A stretch of 64,000 bases of DNA from Enchytraeus crypticus (lineage: Eukaryota > Annelida > Clitellata > Enchytraeida > Enchytraeidae): assembly GCA_905160935.1 (NCBI GenBank), contig CAJHZI010000829.1:15001-79000 (forward strand). Direction: 5' to 3'. Of the stretch, positions 43,650-55,688 are shown piece after piece. A model generated the notes under the pieces. That model worked only from the letters and a program-made list of their open reading frames with translations, did no database searches and was not told the DNA's origin. Position numbers and translations under genes: made by a program. Within the stretch, counting starts at the first letter, position 1, and each line of letters begins with the position of its first letter.

Positions 43650-44757
43650 CCCATGAATTTCCCATGTATTATTCTCTGGTCAGCCTACATCGAGATCCCT
43701 TGACCCCCGGAACAGCTATTTAAATCTCCAGACTTTACCTGACGCTCTGCGTGCTCTGCGCTATTGAGACGTTCTTTGAGAACATCAACATTTACATAGT
43801 TATATTATCTAAATCATTTTTATTTCATCAAATTTGTGGCAGTAAGAAACACATCGTATAGAAATAAAACTAAACATTAATCAACAAAAAGGAAATAGAG
43901 AAAGTAAACGCGAAGAACTAAAACAAATAACGCAATCCCTGCTCAATTGTCATTAGTGAAAGTTCTGGCAATGTATGACAAATTGATGTGTGAGAGAGGA
44001 ATGGAGATAGTATATTATTGCTATTTTCTGAACATTGACTGTGTTAAATGTACTAAACTATACCGCTTTTTTCTCAAGTGTCTATGCTTTTACTGATAAT
44101 TGTGATGGCAGCTCGATTGTAGCTGATCGAGAATGAGAAGCTGTTATAGTGAGTCTGAAAGTAATTGTTCATTAATGTGTAAGAGCTGTAAAGTTTAAAT
44201 TAGACTAAACTCGTGGCTTATTTGCGGCTCTTGAATGCACAGTATACAGAACAAAGCAAATCGCACTAGAGTGTGCTAACTAATGTCTTAATTTATACTC
44301 AAATGTTACAATTTATGACTATAAGTATACTTAGGCACGCATACTCTCACACATTCAGTCGCGCATAACACAAAGACTCGCTGATATAGTCGCGCATACA
44401 ACGAGGCAAAGTCGCGCATACAAAGAGGCAAAGTCGCGCATACAACGAGACATAAGGTCGCCCATACAAGAAGACGTACATTCTATAAATAAAACAGCAA
44501 AAAATTCCCAAGCTGTTCTGTTAGTTAGGGGAAGGCTGGAAAAACCCGGCTTGCACAATGTTTACATAAACAAATGAAATAGTTTTGCATGCATGTGAAT
44601 GTACAATGTTATATTGTATAGGTACGAAATTTTGTTCGTTGGAGTCGAGTATTTTATTTAATGCAAATAATCGTAAGAATTGAATGTTGCTGAATTGCCT
44701 CAGTCTCTAACTGAATGATAATTTTGAAGTCAAGTAATATGTAAACTATAAATATCA
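43650..44757. other. RNF14 copy A upstream region
   Basis: AT-rich, probably containing the promoter and 5' UTR of RNF14 copy A. A short degenerate repeat of about 22 bases around AGTCGCGCATACAACGAGGC lies at 44370-44470. No gene recognised. Confidence 0.4.
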
Positions 44758-44793
44758 TTGTTCGATTATTTTCTGTATTTTGTATTCAAAAAA

Positions 44794-45798
44794 ATGCCGG
44801 ACAGCGAGGACCAATCAGATGAGCTGATGGTTTTGACCAGTATATTTTCTGCAGAAACCCTCGTTATGGAATCAGAGACGGATGATTGTAGCTCTAGATC
44901 CAGAGGAAAGTTTTACGCAGTCGTAAATCTGCCAAATCCTTTTTATCTCCAGCTTCAAGATTCCGGTATAAATATTCTCGTTGTTGTCTATATCCATGTT
45001 TAACCTCTTTTTTCTGTAATGATACTGCTTGATTGGTCATTTTAATTTTATGACTTGAAAAACTGAAAATATTGGTTTAGTGCAATATATAGCTATAGCC
45101 ACTACACCCAATATGCATGGGAACAACAGAAATTGGGTGTTTCTGCATCCATGACAATATCAAACTCTCAATCGCTATGAAACCAAAACCAGGCGGAGCA
45201 GATGAGCAAAACTCAAACGATCCAAAAAGATCCAAAACTCAAAAAGATGTATGATGCGAATCCAAAATCTGAAAACCAATCAAAGGTTTTCAAATTAATT
45301 GATTGAGTATCGCTACATTATAATTATCGAATGCATTATTGATTAACTGAAAGTTTTTCTGACTGGTGATTTATTAATAAGACTTTTTAAATTAATAATC
45401 CATTTTGTTCTAGGTTAACTTCTAGCTTATTCAAATAATGCTTGCATCGTTTTAGATATCTCATATTATTGTACAAATACCATAAAATGAGAGAGATTGC
45501 GCAGAATGATAAATTAATTAGTATATTATAATGAATTAACTACATTCCTACTTCACTTTATTTTTGTTAATGGATCGCTTGCCTTATTAGCCGGACATGT
45601 AACTGATTTGATTTAAGATTTAATTTTACGGATAACTAATTCACTGATGGATTATTTTGCAGATGATCGTCGCTCAATCAGACATCTTACTCCCATCGCA
45701 TTATCTTTCACTTTCCCGCACGACTACCCGTCTAACAGCCCACCAATCTACGTCCTTACATGTGCATGGCTGAATGAGCTACAGGTAGCGTAATATTT

Positions 45799-45847
<49 letters not shown>

Positions 45848-48800
45848 TACTTGTTAAGTTATACTTATTCTATTGGTGTCATATTTGTAATGCTGGTATT
45901 AATATTTATTGTTGTTATTGATGATGTCAAAATTGATTATTTTATATTGTCATAATCAATATTTTGATTATGAATCAAAATTAATGTGTGCACTATCTGT
46001 CAATTTTAACTTGTAAAGACTCTTTAATCTACTTAAGTTTTTTTTATAAATTTCTTAATTGTATTTTCGTAATTGCTATTTATCCTAGTTTAAACAATTC
46101 TATTTTATTTATATTCTTCTCAGATAACATAACAACAACAAACAGAGTTGCTACTGATATCAATGTCAATATAGAGAACTATTGAGATAAATCCAAATTA
46201 GCGAGCTACAAGCACAACCAAAACCGGTGCAAATTCCAAAAGTTTAAGATTTACAAATATTCTTACTTCTTACTCATAGCATTGTTTTGAAATGTAGTGC
46301 CTACCATTTTTTTAACTTATTACAATTTGTATGAATGTGATTTTATGCTGCAGTTAAAGCAGCTATCGGATAATCTGGACAGGCTATGGAAAGAGAACAA
46401 AGGAATGGCTATATTGTTCACATGGATATCTTTCCTTCAAAATAATACTTTTGAATCTCTTGGACTTGGCAGCCCGCTAGTAGTGACTCAGGACTTGTTA
46501 CAACTTCTCCTAGAGCACGATGCTCTGTACTCAGCGCAGGAGTTTTCTGGAACGTTGTTCACCTGTGAGGTGTGCTTCAGGGACAGGCCCGGCAGTGTGT
46601 CGCTACGTTTTGACGGCTGCGGTCACGTGTTCTGTAAGGACTGCATGAGGGAGCACTTCACCACACAGATCAGTGAGGGCAGCGTAAAGAGACTTCTCTG
46701 TCCCGCTGATCAGTGCACTTCATTAGCCGCTAACGAGCAGGTCAGTACTCAGTCAGTACTCAGTCAGTACTCAGTCAGTACTCAGTCAGTACTCAGTCAG
46801 TACTCAGTCAGTACTCAGTCAGTACTCAGTCAGTACTCAGTCAGTACTCAGTCAGTACTCAGTCAGTACTCATTCAGTACTCAGTCAGTACTCAGTCAGT
46901 ACTCAGTCAGTACTCAGTCAGTACTCAGTCAGTACTCAGTCAGTACTCAGTCAGTACTCAGTCAGTACTCAGTCAGTACTCAGTCAGTAGTCAGTACTCT
47001 CAGTCAGTACTCAGTACTCAGTACTCAGTCAGTACTCAGTCAGTACTCAGTCAGTACTCAGTCAGTACTCAGTCAGTACTCAGTCAGTACATAGTTAGGC
47101 TACTCTTATGTAATTCAATACCATGAACTACTGCAATAGAAGTAGCCGTAATAAATATAAAAAGGAGTTTATTTGTATTCAGAATGTTATATAAGTGATA
47201 TGTTGATATGTTAGATGTTGTTTTGATGTGGTCAGAATATTTTCAACACAGGATTTCAGGCAGGGACAAAAAATACATTCATGACAGCATAAAATAATTG
47301 ACATAGCGACATAAATCAATAATTGTAGAATCAATAATACATCGATACTACTAATTTTACATCACTATGAGTAATCGCATTATTGTTTATGGCATTCCAT
47401 TGAAAACACTTTTATGCGCTGTATCAAATGCTTTAGTCGAATCAAAAGATAATTTGTTTGTACTATGAATTTATTATAGATTCTGTGTGTTTATAACTGA
47501 ACTGTCAAGTGAAGGAGCTGGTAAGTGCAGAGCTGTGTGTGTGTGTAGGTGAAGGAGCTGGTAAGTGCAGCGCTGTGTGTGTGTAGGTGAAGGAGCTGGT
47601 AAGTGCAGAGCTGTGTGTGTGTGTAGGTGAAGGAGCTGGTAAGTGCAGAGCTGTGTGTGTGTGTAGGTGAAGGAGCTGGTAAGTGCAGAGCTGTGTGTGT
47701 GTAGGTGAAGGAGCTGGTAAGTGCAGAGCTGTGTGTGTGTGTGTAGGTGAAGGAGCTGGTAAGTGAAGAGCTGTTTGAACGCTATGATCAGCTCTTGTTA
47801 CAGCTCTCTCTCGACACGATGCCTGACCTCATCTACTGTCCCAGGAAGAACTGCAGCTACCCTGCTCAGGTGGATAGCAAGGGCGGGATGGGTCGCTGTC
47901 CCTCTTGTCATTTCTGCTTCTGTACACACTGCAGCAAGACCTACCACTCTCCCTCACCCTGTGCTCTACCTCGTGAGTTGTTGTCCTTCTAGAATGTTTG
48001 AAATTTTGTTACTTATTTATTATGTTAAGTTTATTTTTTTATTTTTTATTTCTCGACATAATAACACAAAAGGCAAATATAGCCAACGCAGAGAATATAG
48101 CAACCTATAACCCATAGAACAGAATAAATAAGAGAATGAAAGCAGTGGTTAAAGTGGGGGGGGGGAGAATGTCAGGGAACTCAGTTCCCTTAGCTCTCAT
48201 TTTTTCTGAGGTACATTCTCACTTAGGCTAGAGTTAGATAGACTTAGTCTAGAGTTAGATAGACTTAGTCTAAAGTTAGATAGACTTAGTCTAGAGTTAG
48301 ATAGACTTAGTCTAGAGTCAGACACTTACTCTAGAATTATAGTTAGGCTGTTGCTTTTATAGTTCTTGCAGATGAGTCTATGTAACAGTTACAAGCTGTG
48401 AGCTTGTAACTGAGATTGCAGATTTTAAAAAAAGCTGCTGTTAACAGATGTTTCCTCACTCGAAATCGATGTCAGTGACGGGCGAGCCCAGGATTTGAAC
48501 CCTGCACATACTGATCCGTGGTCGAGTATCTTACCGACATCGCCACTGGCTCCAGCCAGATAAAGAAGACGATTTGTTTTAGGGTCTCTGGCAGACCTGG
48601 AGAAGAGTGAACAGAGGATGACGAGGAAGGAGAGGAGGGAGTACAGGAAGAGGATGGTCTTTGAGCTGCAGCAGAACATGATGTCACTCCACTACATGGA
48701 TAGAGAATGTAAGAAGTGTCCTCACTGCAAGGCTAATATACAGGTCTGATCAAACAGTGTGACTGGGTGTCTAGTCATCTCTCTCTCTGTCTCTGTCTGT

Positions 48801-49630
48801 CTATGTCTCTCTGTCTCATTCTCTCTCAGTCTGTCTCTCTGTGTCTCTTCCTCTCTCAGTCCCTCTCTCTTAAGCCCATTAAGTATTTCTAACGTCAGCT
48901 TTTCTTGTCATCTCCACACATTATTATGTCATTAAATCATCTTGCATCCTTGCCTAGAGCCATGACTCTTTTCCATGTTGTATTCTTTTGCTTTGTATTT
49001 TATATTGTACTGTATCACACTCTACTGATTCGCCCTCTACTGTATTGCTTTGTATTTTATATTGTATTTTATCGCACTGTACTGTTTCGCCCTCTACTGT
49101 ATTGCTTTGTATTCTATATTGTATTGTACTGTACTGTATTGTATTGTATTGAACTGCACTGTACTGTATTGTATTGTATTGAACTGCACTTTATTCTATT
49201 GTATCACACTGTATTGTATTGTATAGCACTGTACTGTATCGCACTGTACTGTATCACACTGTACCGTATTGCACTGTATTATATTGTATCACACTGTACT
49301 GAATTGTATCACACTGTACAATATTGCACTATATTGTATCACACTGTATTGTATTGCTGTGCGTAGAAGGTGGAAGGCTGCAACAAGATGACGTGTCTCA
49401 AGTGTAACACAGCATTCTGCTGGCTCTGCCTAGCGGTGCTCGACACCATGCCCTACGAGCACTTCAGTGACCTCTCTAACCCCCGCTGCTTCAACAAACT
49501 TCACCTGGAACCAGCCAATCAGCAGAATGTCGCTGCAGCAGCCGCAGCTGATCAGCTGCAGTGGTTCATTGGTGATGACAATGAGAGTGATGATGATGAC
49601 GATGATGATGATGATGTCGATGATGACTAG
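44794..49630 (+). CDS. RNF14: RNF14-type RBR E3 ubiquitin ligase, copy A
   Basis: RWD plus RING1-IBR-RING2 ubiquitin ligase. Exons: 44794-44965, 45663-45784, 46354-46740, 47747-47972, 48583-48743, 49367-49630. All phases agree; 443 residues (human RNF14 is 474). The RWD domain covers about 5-150 with HDYPSNSPPIYVLTC. RING1 starts at Cys169 ([19 protein letters not shown]). The IBR is in exon 4 (CPRKNCSYPAQ, CPSCHFCFCTHC). RING2 has CPHCKANIQ and GCNKMTCLKC; the catalytic Cys of RBR ligases corresponds to Cys361 and is present. The protein ends in a run of Asp. The start was chosen because copy B begins with the same [11 protein letters not shown]; an in-frame ATG 36 bases upstream is less likely. 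Intron 3 has splice-junction minisatellites at both ends. A tandem paralogue follows at 53367. Confidence 0.93.
45802..45843. repeat. AT microsatellite
   Basis: About 20 AT repeats starting 17 bases after the RNF14-A exon 2 donor. Confidence 0.95.
46125..46255 (-). mobile_element. Old LINE-C tail
   Basis: Decayed minus-strand copy: AACAACAACAAACAGAGTTG, then AGAACTATTGAGATAAATCC, in RNF14-A intron 2 about 100 bases before exon 3. Confidence 0.55.
46741..47091 (+). repeat. Donor-anchored 11-base minisatellite, RNF14-A exon 3
   Basis: About 32 units of GTCAGTACTCA, beginning with the very first intron base: the real donor GTCAGT is unit 1, so every unit repeats a donor-like GTCAGT. Read-through from exon 3 stays open for about 118 codons (repeating QSVLSQYSVST) to a stop at 47094. 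There are two or three irregular units near 46870 and 46988-47025. Confidence 0.95.
47510..47760 (+). repeat. Acceptor-anchored minisatellite, RNF14-A exon 4
   Basis: Seven copies of a unit of about 39 bases. Each holds TGTGTGTAG, then GTGAAGGAGCTG, then GTAAGTG and GCAGAGCTG. The seventh copy is the true exon 4 start at 47747. The first six keep GTAAGTGCAG as in RNF14 copy B, whereas the functional exon has GTAAGTGAAG. Confidence 0.95.
48180..48350. repeat. 21-base tandem repeat
   Basis: About five units of AGTTAGATAGACTTAGTCTA in RNF14-A intron 4. Confidence 0.85.
48425..48562 (-). mobile_element. SINE-A copy
   Basis: Minus-strand copy, full length, ending about 20 bases before RNF14-A exon 5. 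The head TGGCGATGTCGG and B-box GGTTCAAATCC are intact. Confidence 0.8.
48775..48875. repeat. TCTCTG-rich simple repeat
   Basis: Interrupted CTCTGT runs shortly after the RNF14-A exon 5 donor. Confidence 0.85.
48985..49360 (+). repeat. TATTGTAT/CACTGTACTG repeat reaching the RNF14-A exon 6 acceptor
   Basis: Degenerate tandem repeat of 5- and 10-base words (TATTG, CACTGTACTG) ending in TGCTGTGCGTAG, the acceptor of exon 6. Similar words fill RNF14-B intron 4. Confidence 0.8.
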
Positions 49631-49631
49631 G

Positions 49632-49882
49632 GGAGATGTCTCAATAGCGCGGTGGTTAGAGGCATAGATAACGTCATGAAGTTTTAAATGACAGACCCTG
49701 AGGTGAATTGAACTCTCGCGGGTTCGAATCCCACTCACGCTTATCTGAGAGTAAAATCTCGGACATTCACTGGACTGGCTACACGGACAATGGACTAAAT
49801 TGCCTAACGGATTTAACATGCGGTATAAAAAGTGATAGATATCAATGTAATTTATCATTTCACTATAATGTGTGTTATGTTA
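49632..49882 (+). mobile_element. SINE-B copy, full length
   Basis: Begins immediately after the RNF14-A stop with GTCTCAATAGCGCGGTGG (A-box-like) and contains GGGTTCGAATCCC (B box) and ACATTCACTGGACTGGCTAC. The RNF14-A 3' UTR therefore starts with a SINE. Confidence 0.8.
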
Positions 49883-49974
49883 TGTGAAAGCACTGTAGCT
49901 GAAGAATTTGAGTTATATTCTCTAATTTCTCATATATAACGTTTCTGTAAGGGTTCAAGTCAGTGCTGGCAATC

Positions 49975-50345
49975 CACAGCTGCTCACAGCTAGCAGGCAG
50001 AAGCTAACAACAAACAGCTAACAACCAGCAGCTAACAACCACTAGATAACAACCAGCAGCTAACAGCTAACAACTAACAACCAGCAGCTAACAACCAGCA
50101 GATAACAGCCAGTAGCTAACAGCTAATAACCAGCAGCTAATAACCAGCAGCTAACAACCAGCAGATAACAGCCAGCAGCTAACAGCTAACAACCAGCAGC
50201 TAACAACCAGCAGATAACAGCCAGCAGCTAACAGCTAACAACCAGCAGCTAACAGCCAGCAGATAACAGCCAGCAGCTAACAGCTAACAACCAGCAGCTA
50301 ACAACCAGCAGCTAGCAGCTAACAACCAGCAGCTAGCAGCTTACA
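49975..50345. repeat. CAGCTAACAACCAG minisatellite
   Basis: Irregular tandem repeat of AACCAGCAGCTAACA-type units between the two RNF14 genes. Confidence 0.9.
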
Positions 50346-50379
50346 ACCAGACAAACGAGAGTTTAGTTGTTAAAATTCA

Positions 50380-50490
50380 AACACACTTTATAGTGAAATG
50401 ATTTTCTGTGATGATATCTATCCTTTAGGCTTATTAGTCAATTATCCAAGTTACCAGTCCTGTGAATGTCCAAGATATTACTCTCAGAAA
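50380..50490 (-). mobile_element. Degenerate SINE-B fragment
   Basis: Keeps TATAGTGAAATGAT and the ACCAGTCCTGTGAATGTCC segment; the B box is lost. Confidence 0.5.
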
Positions 50491-50577
50491 ATTCATGAAA
50501 AATTTCATGTAATAGGTAAAGTAAAATCCTGGGCGTAACGGGACTGGCATTTCATTCGCTCTGTGGTCAAATAGAAT

Positions 50578-50850
50578 TATGTTGCTGTTATGTTGTTGCT
50601 ATGTTGTTGTTATTTGTCATTATGTTGCTATTATGTTGTTGTATTGTTGTTATTTGTCATTATGTTGCTGTTATGTTGTTGTATTGTTGTTATTTGTCAC
50701 TATGTTGTTGTATTGTTGTTATTTGTCATTATGTTGCTGTTATGTTGCTGTTATGTTGTTATTTGTCACTATTTTGCTGTTATGTTGTTGTATTGTTGTT
50801 ATTTGTCATTATGTTGCTGTTATATTGCTATGTTATTGCTACACTGTTAT
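50578..50850. repeat. TTGTTATGTTGCTG minisatellite
   Basis: A unit of about 30-40 bases with ATTTGTCATTATGTTGCTGT, repeated about eight times. The three overlapping Cys/Leu/Val-rich frames through it are artefacts. Confidence 0.9.
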
Positions 50851-51474
50851 TTTGTCTGTGATAGTTTTATAGCGGCCTACTTGTAACAATCTATAAACTT
50901 ACATTCAGTAGCCAAGCCTAAATCATATCCATTTTTTGCTGTTGTTGATGTTGTGAGTTTAATGTCAAGGTCAGAAGCCCGAAGGGCTTCTCTTCAAGAA
51001 GTCGTGGATGTACTGTACCAGCATTAAAGAAACGGGTTCAAATCTGCTGGTTATTCTCATCGTAATTGAGATCACTCTCGCTCTGCTGTTACTGATATCT
51101 GAATCATATCCATTGCCAACTTTGAATTGTTTTTATATGTTTTTATTAAGTTAATTTTATTAGGCGTAAAATATTGTTGCTAAAACTGATGCGGTGATTT
51201 TTGTGTTAGATCAGTGAAGATCACTACTTTACAATTTCTACTTTTGCGTTGTTATACTCTCTACTTTATACTTTATGTAGTGCTTTCTTAAATATGTTTT
51301 ATTAAACGTATTAAATACTAGAGTTGTTACGTATTAAATACTAGAATTGTTACGTATTAAATACTATAATTTTTATACCTCAATAGTTATGACCTCTTTG
51401 TCTGAAGTTATAGATTGAGGGTTTAGATGTGGGCAAGAGTGTGTGTAGGACATGACCCTTTTTCAGTGATAAAA

Positions 51475-51712
51475 CAGTAGAACGCGTTTATAGTGAAATG
51501 ATCAACTGTGTTGATATCTATCACTTTTAACACCACATGTTTAAACCGTAATGGTAATTTAGACCATTTTCCATATAACCAGTCCAGTGAATGTCCGAAA
51601 TTTTACTCTTAGATCAGCTCGGCTGGGATTCGAACCCACGAGAGTTCAATTCACTTCTGAATGGGGCATTTAAAACTTCATGACGTTACCAATGCGCTAT
51701 TGAGACATTGAT
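51475..51712 (-). mobile_element. SINE-B copy, full length
   Basis: Minus-strand copy with head TAGCGCATTGGTAACG, B-box GGGTTCGAATCCC and a tail with GTTGATATC. Confidence 0.75.
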
Positions 51713-52115
51713 AGCTGTAAACAAGTTCTTTTCTGAGCTGTCTGGAATACCAAGAACGTTAGGCTCTTCGTTCTTATAATATTGGAATTTTGTGGCCTTT
51801 CTGTGGACAGCTTCCAATCTATTAATTTGTGTTTTGTGCACATAACCCCGCTAAGCACAGCTAGCATATGATATTTCGACAAGATTATATTGACTTAATG
51901 CCACTGTTTAACACGTTATTGGATAGACCGCGAGAGCGTAGGATTTTTGGAGCATAGAAAGACTGATGACATGCAACTATAGCGTCGTAAATATGCAGGT
52001 TGAAAGAAAGCTTACTGTCTGCTAAGACGCCTAATATATTCATAATATAGATGAAATATGCATCATCTGCATATATAAAAATTTTTTTAGAGAATGTTTG
52101 GCCTGCAGTCCGCAT
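51700..52115 (-). pseudogene. Old LINE reverse-transcriptase remnant
   Basis: The minus strand shows FIYADDAYFIYI (RT palm-like) in frame with ILGVLADSKLSFNLHI and AVACHQSF-like text, then after frame changes HKTQINRLEAVHRKATKF-like text. It is heavily broken, with no intact domain. Confidence 0.55.
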
Positions 52116-52689
52116 GAGTTAATGTTAAATGGGAAGGGACCGAGAGGATTATACATCCTAACACTTTAAGGTTTGTTGTAACCATTAAATAATTTTAGTA
52201 ATTTAGATCTAGATTAGGCTTCAATACTTTTGTGAAAGAGGAATAACAGTGTGATTAAAAGCAGTTGTTGTGTTTACTTTTTAACCGGAAGAAGTTAAAT
52301 TACATAACATGTAAATTGAAGTTGAAATCTGAATCAATCAAGTTTTCATTTTTATATTTCTCAATTGTTAAGTAACTTGAGATCACATAAGCTGAACGAG
52401 TATTTAATTAATCAATTATGAAACTTGATTTTTACTCAGTAGTACTCAAAACTGGTAAACTTAATGTTTTATGTTTATAATTTTCTAGGTATGTTCGTAA
52501 ATGAATGTGTTTCATAATGCTTACATAAAGTTTTTATGAGGCCTGATTTTACATAAAATGATTCTGCAGTAAATAAAGAGGAAGACAATTAGTAGTGTAT
52601 GGAAGTGGAAGTAGTGTATGGAAGTGCCTGCCAGAAATTCCTGCTCTCCATTTCTATGACGTGGAGCCACTTGTTTCAGGATAATGTAT

Positions 52690-53045
52690 ATAACAACAAT
52701 TAGAGTGCTACAATCATCAATGACAACATCGAGCACTATTGAGACAAAATCAAGCCGGCGAGCAAAAAAGAAGGTCCAAAAACTGTGCAAATTCCAAAAT
52801 CCAGAAATTCAGTCCAAAGTAAAGGGAGTTAAAGAAAAGATGGTTTAGGCGCAGGTCACTGCTTATGGACACAGGATGGAAGAGAGAGATGGAAAAGATA
52901 GGTCTTCAACTGCTTATGGAACTGCTCATAGGAAAACAAAGGCTGATGTGATTCAAATGAAGATTTCCGAAGATTGGATGGAAGAGAATTCCAGATCTGA
53001 GGTGCAGCATGCTGGAAAGAACGATTAGATAGCTTAGATGTTACG
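52690..53045 (-). mobile_element. LINE-C copy upstream of RNF14-B
   Basis: Minus-strand tail plus the end of the coding region, the same extent and near-identical sequence as 23570-23890, ending about 320 bases before the RNF14-B start codon. Confidence 0.75.
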
Positions 53046-53366
53046 CTTAGACCTTAAGGGATATATCTTAAGGGATGCATCTTATGGGATATATCTCTTA
53101 TCTTAAGCTTAAGGGATAACAATTAGTCTCACATCTAGTTAAAATCTAGTCTCACATCATCCTTCAAATGTTTTACAGTAAATACACTGATGTGATATCT
53201 ACAATATCACTGTTATATATGTTTCAGATGTGATTCTATAGATCGACTTTTCATGTTTTAATTATATCGATATGAAATATTTAATAGTTGAGCATATGGA
53301 CTAACATCTACTATTATATATATTAGTCAGTCACATGTTAGATCATAGTTAATTAGTTAATTAAAG

Positions 53367-55614
53367 ATGCCTGACAGTGAAGATCAGTCTGACGAGTTGT
53401 TAGCATTGGCTAGTATCTACACAGAAGAAGTTCTTGTACTGGATTCTACAGGGGAAAACTCTGGTGGGTTGGCCCATGGTCATGGTGGAAAGTCCAGCGG
53501 AAAGTTTTTCGCAGCTGTTGACCTGCCCAATGCTTTCTCTATACGCATCAATGACTCGGGTACATCTAGTAATAAAATTCATGTCAATGAAATCATTTGA
53601 AATAGAATTTTATTATTTAAAATAGTCTGTGTTCTCTTAAAGGGAAATAATTGTATATTGTTATTATTTATTTTAAAATATGAACTATTTCTACGATTGG
53701 CTGTTTAATCTTGGAATTTACAGAACTTGATTCAACTTGAGAAAGCTTTCTATCATTGATGTACATTGATTAGCAGCGTCATACAATCCATAAAGGGAAC
53801 TTCTATACTTTCATAATTATTTATTTGGATGTATTTTTAGCATATTCTTGTGTTTATATTTACAGCCTAGGACTGTAGATAAATCTATTGTTATTTCTCT
53901 GCATGCACTTGCATTGATTGATGCACTTGTAGATGAGTTGCGGCCCGTCAAGCACCTGCCTCCAGTCGTTCTGTCTTTCTCTCTACCGCCCGACTATCCA
54001 TCAGTGAGTCCACCCGTCTACACTCTGACCTGTCCATGGTTGAGTGAAGTACAGGTAACTAGAATCCATCCGTTGTCGTAATTCACTGTAATTGTAATTC
54101 ATTGTACCTGTAATCCATTGTAATTTGAACCTATTGTAATTGTAATTCATTGTAATAGTAGTTAATTGTAATTGTAATTCATTGTAATTGTATGTAGTTC
54201 ATTGTAAGTGTAACTAATACTAATAGTACTTTTAATTCATTCTAATTCTAATTCATTGTAATAGTAGGTAATTTTAATTGTAGTTCATTGTAAGTGTAGT
54301 TCATTGTAATTCTAGCTCATTGTTATTGTAACTGTAATATATTGGCAAGTACTTCTTTGAATAGGAATCGGACTAATTTTATTGATCTTTTGGCTATCTA
54401 GTTTCAGGTAGTTGTAGTTTCATATAGTTATTGTTTTACTTTCATTTAGTTCTAGACTCGTATAGTTCTAGTTTCGTATACTTCTAGACACAGATATAGT
54501 TCTAGATATAGTATAGATATTTAGATACAGTTCTAGTTTCATATAGTTCTAGTTTCATATGTTTCTTACTTTGTACTGTAAAATTAACAAAATATAATGG
54601 TAACATATATGATATTTAGTAATATTATAATAGTAATACACAAATCATACATACTTCTAAGTGTTTTAGCATTCCTGGTTATATCTACTATACACTTTAT
54701 TGCTATCTACTTTCTTACTCTATTTTGTTTATTACTTTATTATTTTATTTATTAGTTTATTTATTAATTATTATTGCTTTATTTATTACTTTATGGGACG
54801 GTATAATATCATTACTATAAGACAGTATAATTTCTGCTTCAGTTGAAGACTCTATCGACAGAGCTGGACAGGTTATGGGAGGAGAACTGTGGGATGGTTG
54901 TTCTCTTCACGTGGACAACCTTCCTCCAGACTCAAACGTTTGAAACACTTCTGCTCGGCGACACTCTAACTCTCTCCCACGACCTCATCAAACTGCTTCT
55001 AGCGCACAACGACGAGAAATCAGCGCAGGAGTTTGCAGGAACGTTGTTCACGTGTGAGGTGTGCTTCAGGGACAGGCCCGGCAGTGCGTCGCTACGTTTT
55101 GATGGCTGTGGTCACGTGTTCTGTAAGGACTGCATGAGGGAACACTTCACCACACAGATCAGTGAGGGCAGCGTAAAGAGACTTCTGTGTCCCGCTGATC
55201 AGTGCAAGTCCAGTGCTTCCACGCAACAGGTTAGCTAGTGTGCTCTTTGTGGGGCTTGAAAGTAGTCTGTGAGTAGAAATATATGGCTGGGACTCAGCCA
55301 CATGGCATAGCACTAGAGAGTGAGAGAGATGGAGAGAGAGACAGAGAGGGAGAGATATAGAGAAAGAGAGAGAAAGATATATGGAGTGACAGAGAGATAT
55401 ATAGAGAGGTATATATATATTGAGGAAGGCAACGGGAAACCACCTCAGAAGCCATACTTTTTTAAAGCTATAGGCTACATAAGGCATGGATAAGGCTTAG
55501 ACTTTGTGAAGGGATTAACTTGTTGATCTAAGAGCAAGAAGACAGATTTTGAGAATGAATATGTACCTTGAACCTGCCATTTGGCAGTGTACTGAAGAAA
55601 AAGATATATACATG

Positions 55615-55688
<74 letters not shown>

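Noticed and set aside
44758..44793. Upstream in-frame ATG of RNF14-A
   Set aside because: It would add a hydrophobic dozen residues absent from copy B. Both copies share [11 protein letters not shown] as the natural start.
46741..47091. CRISPR-like array
   Set aside because: Direct repeats without unique spacers, in an animal intron; it is a minisatellite. The same applies to the other arrays.
50579..50886. Three Cys/Leu/Val-rich frames resembling membrane peptides
   Set aside because: Simple TTGTTATG-type repeats read in three frames; no start context or conservation.
53848..53932. N-terminal extension of RNF14-B exon 2
   Set aside because: The open frame continues upstream, but joining it to exon 1 gives a stop. 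The acceptor at 53932 restores phase and the exact 122-base length of copy A.
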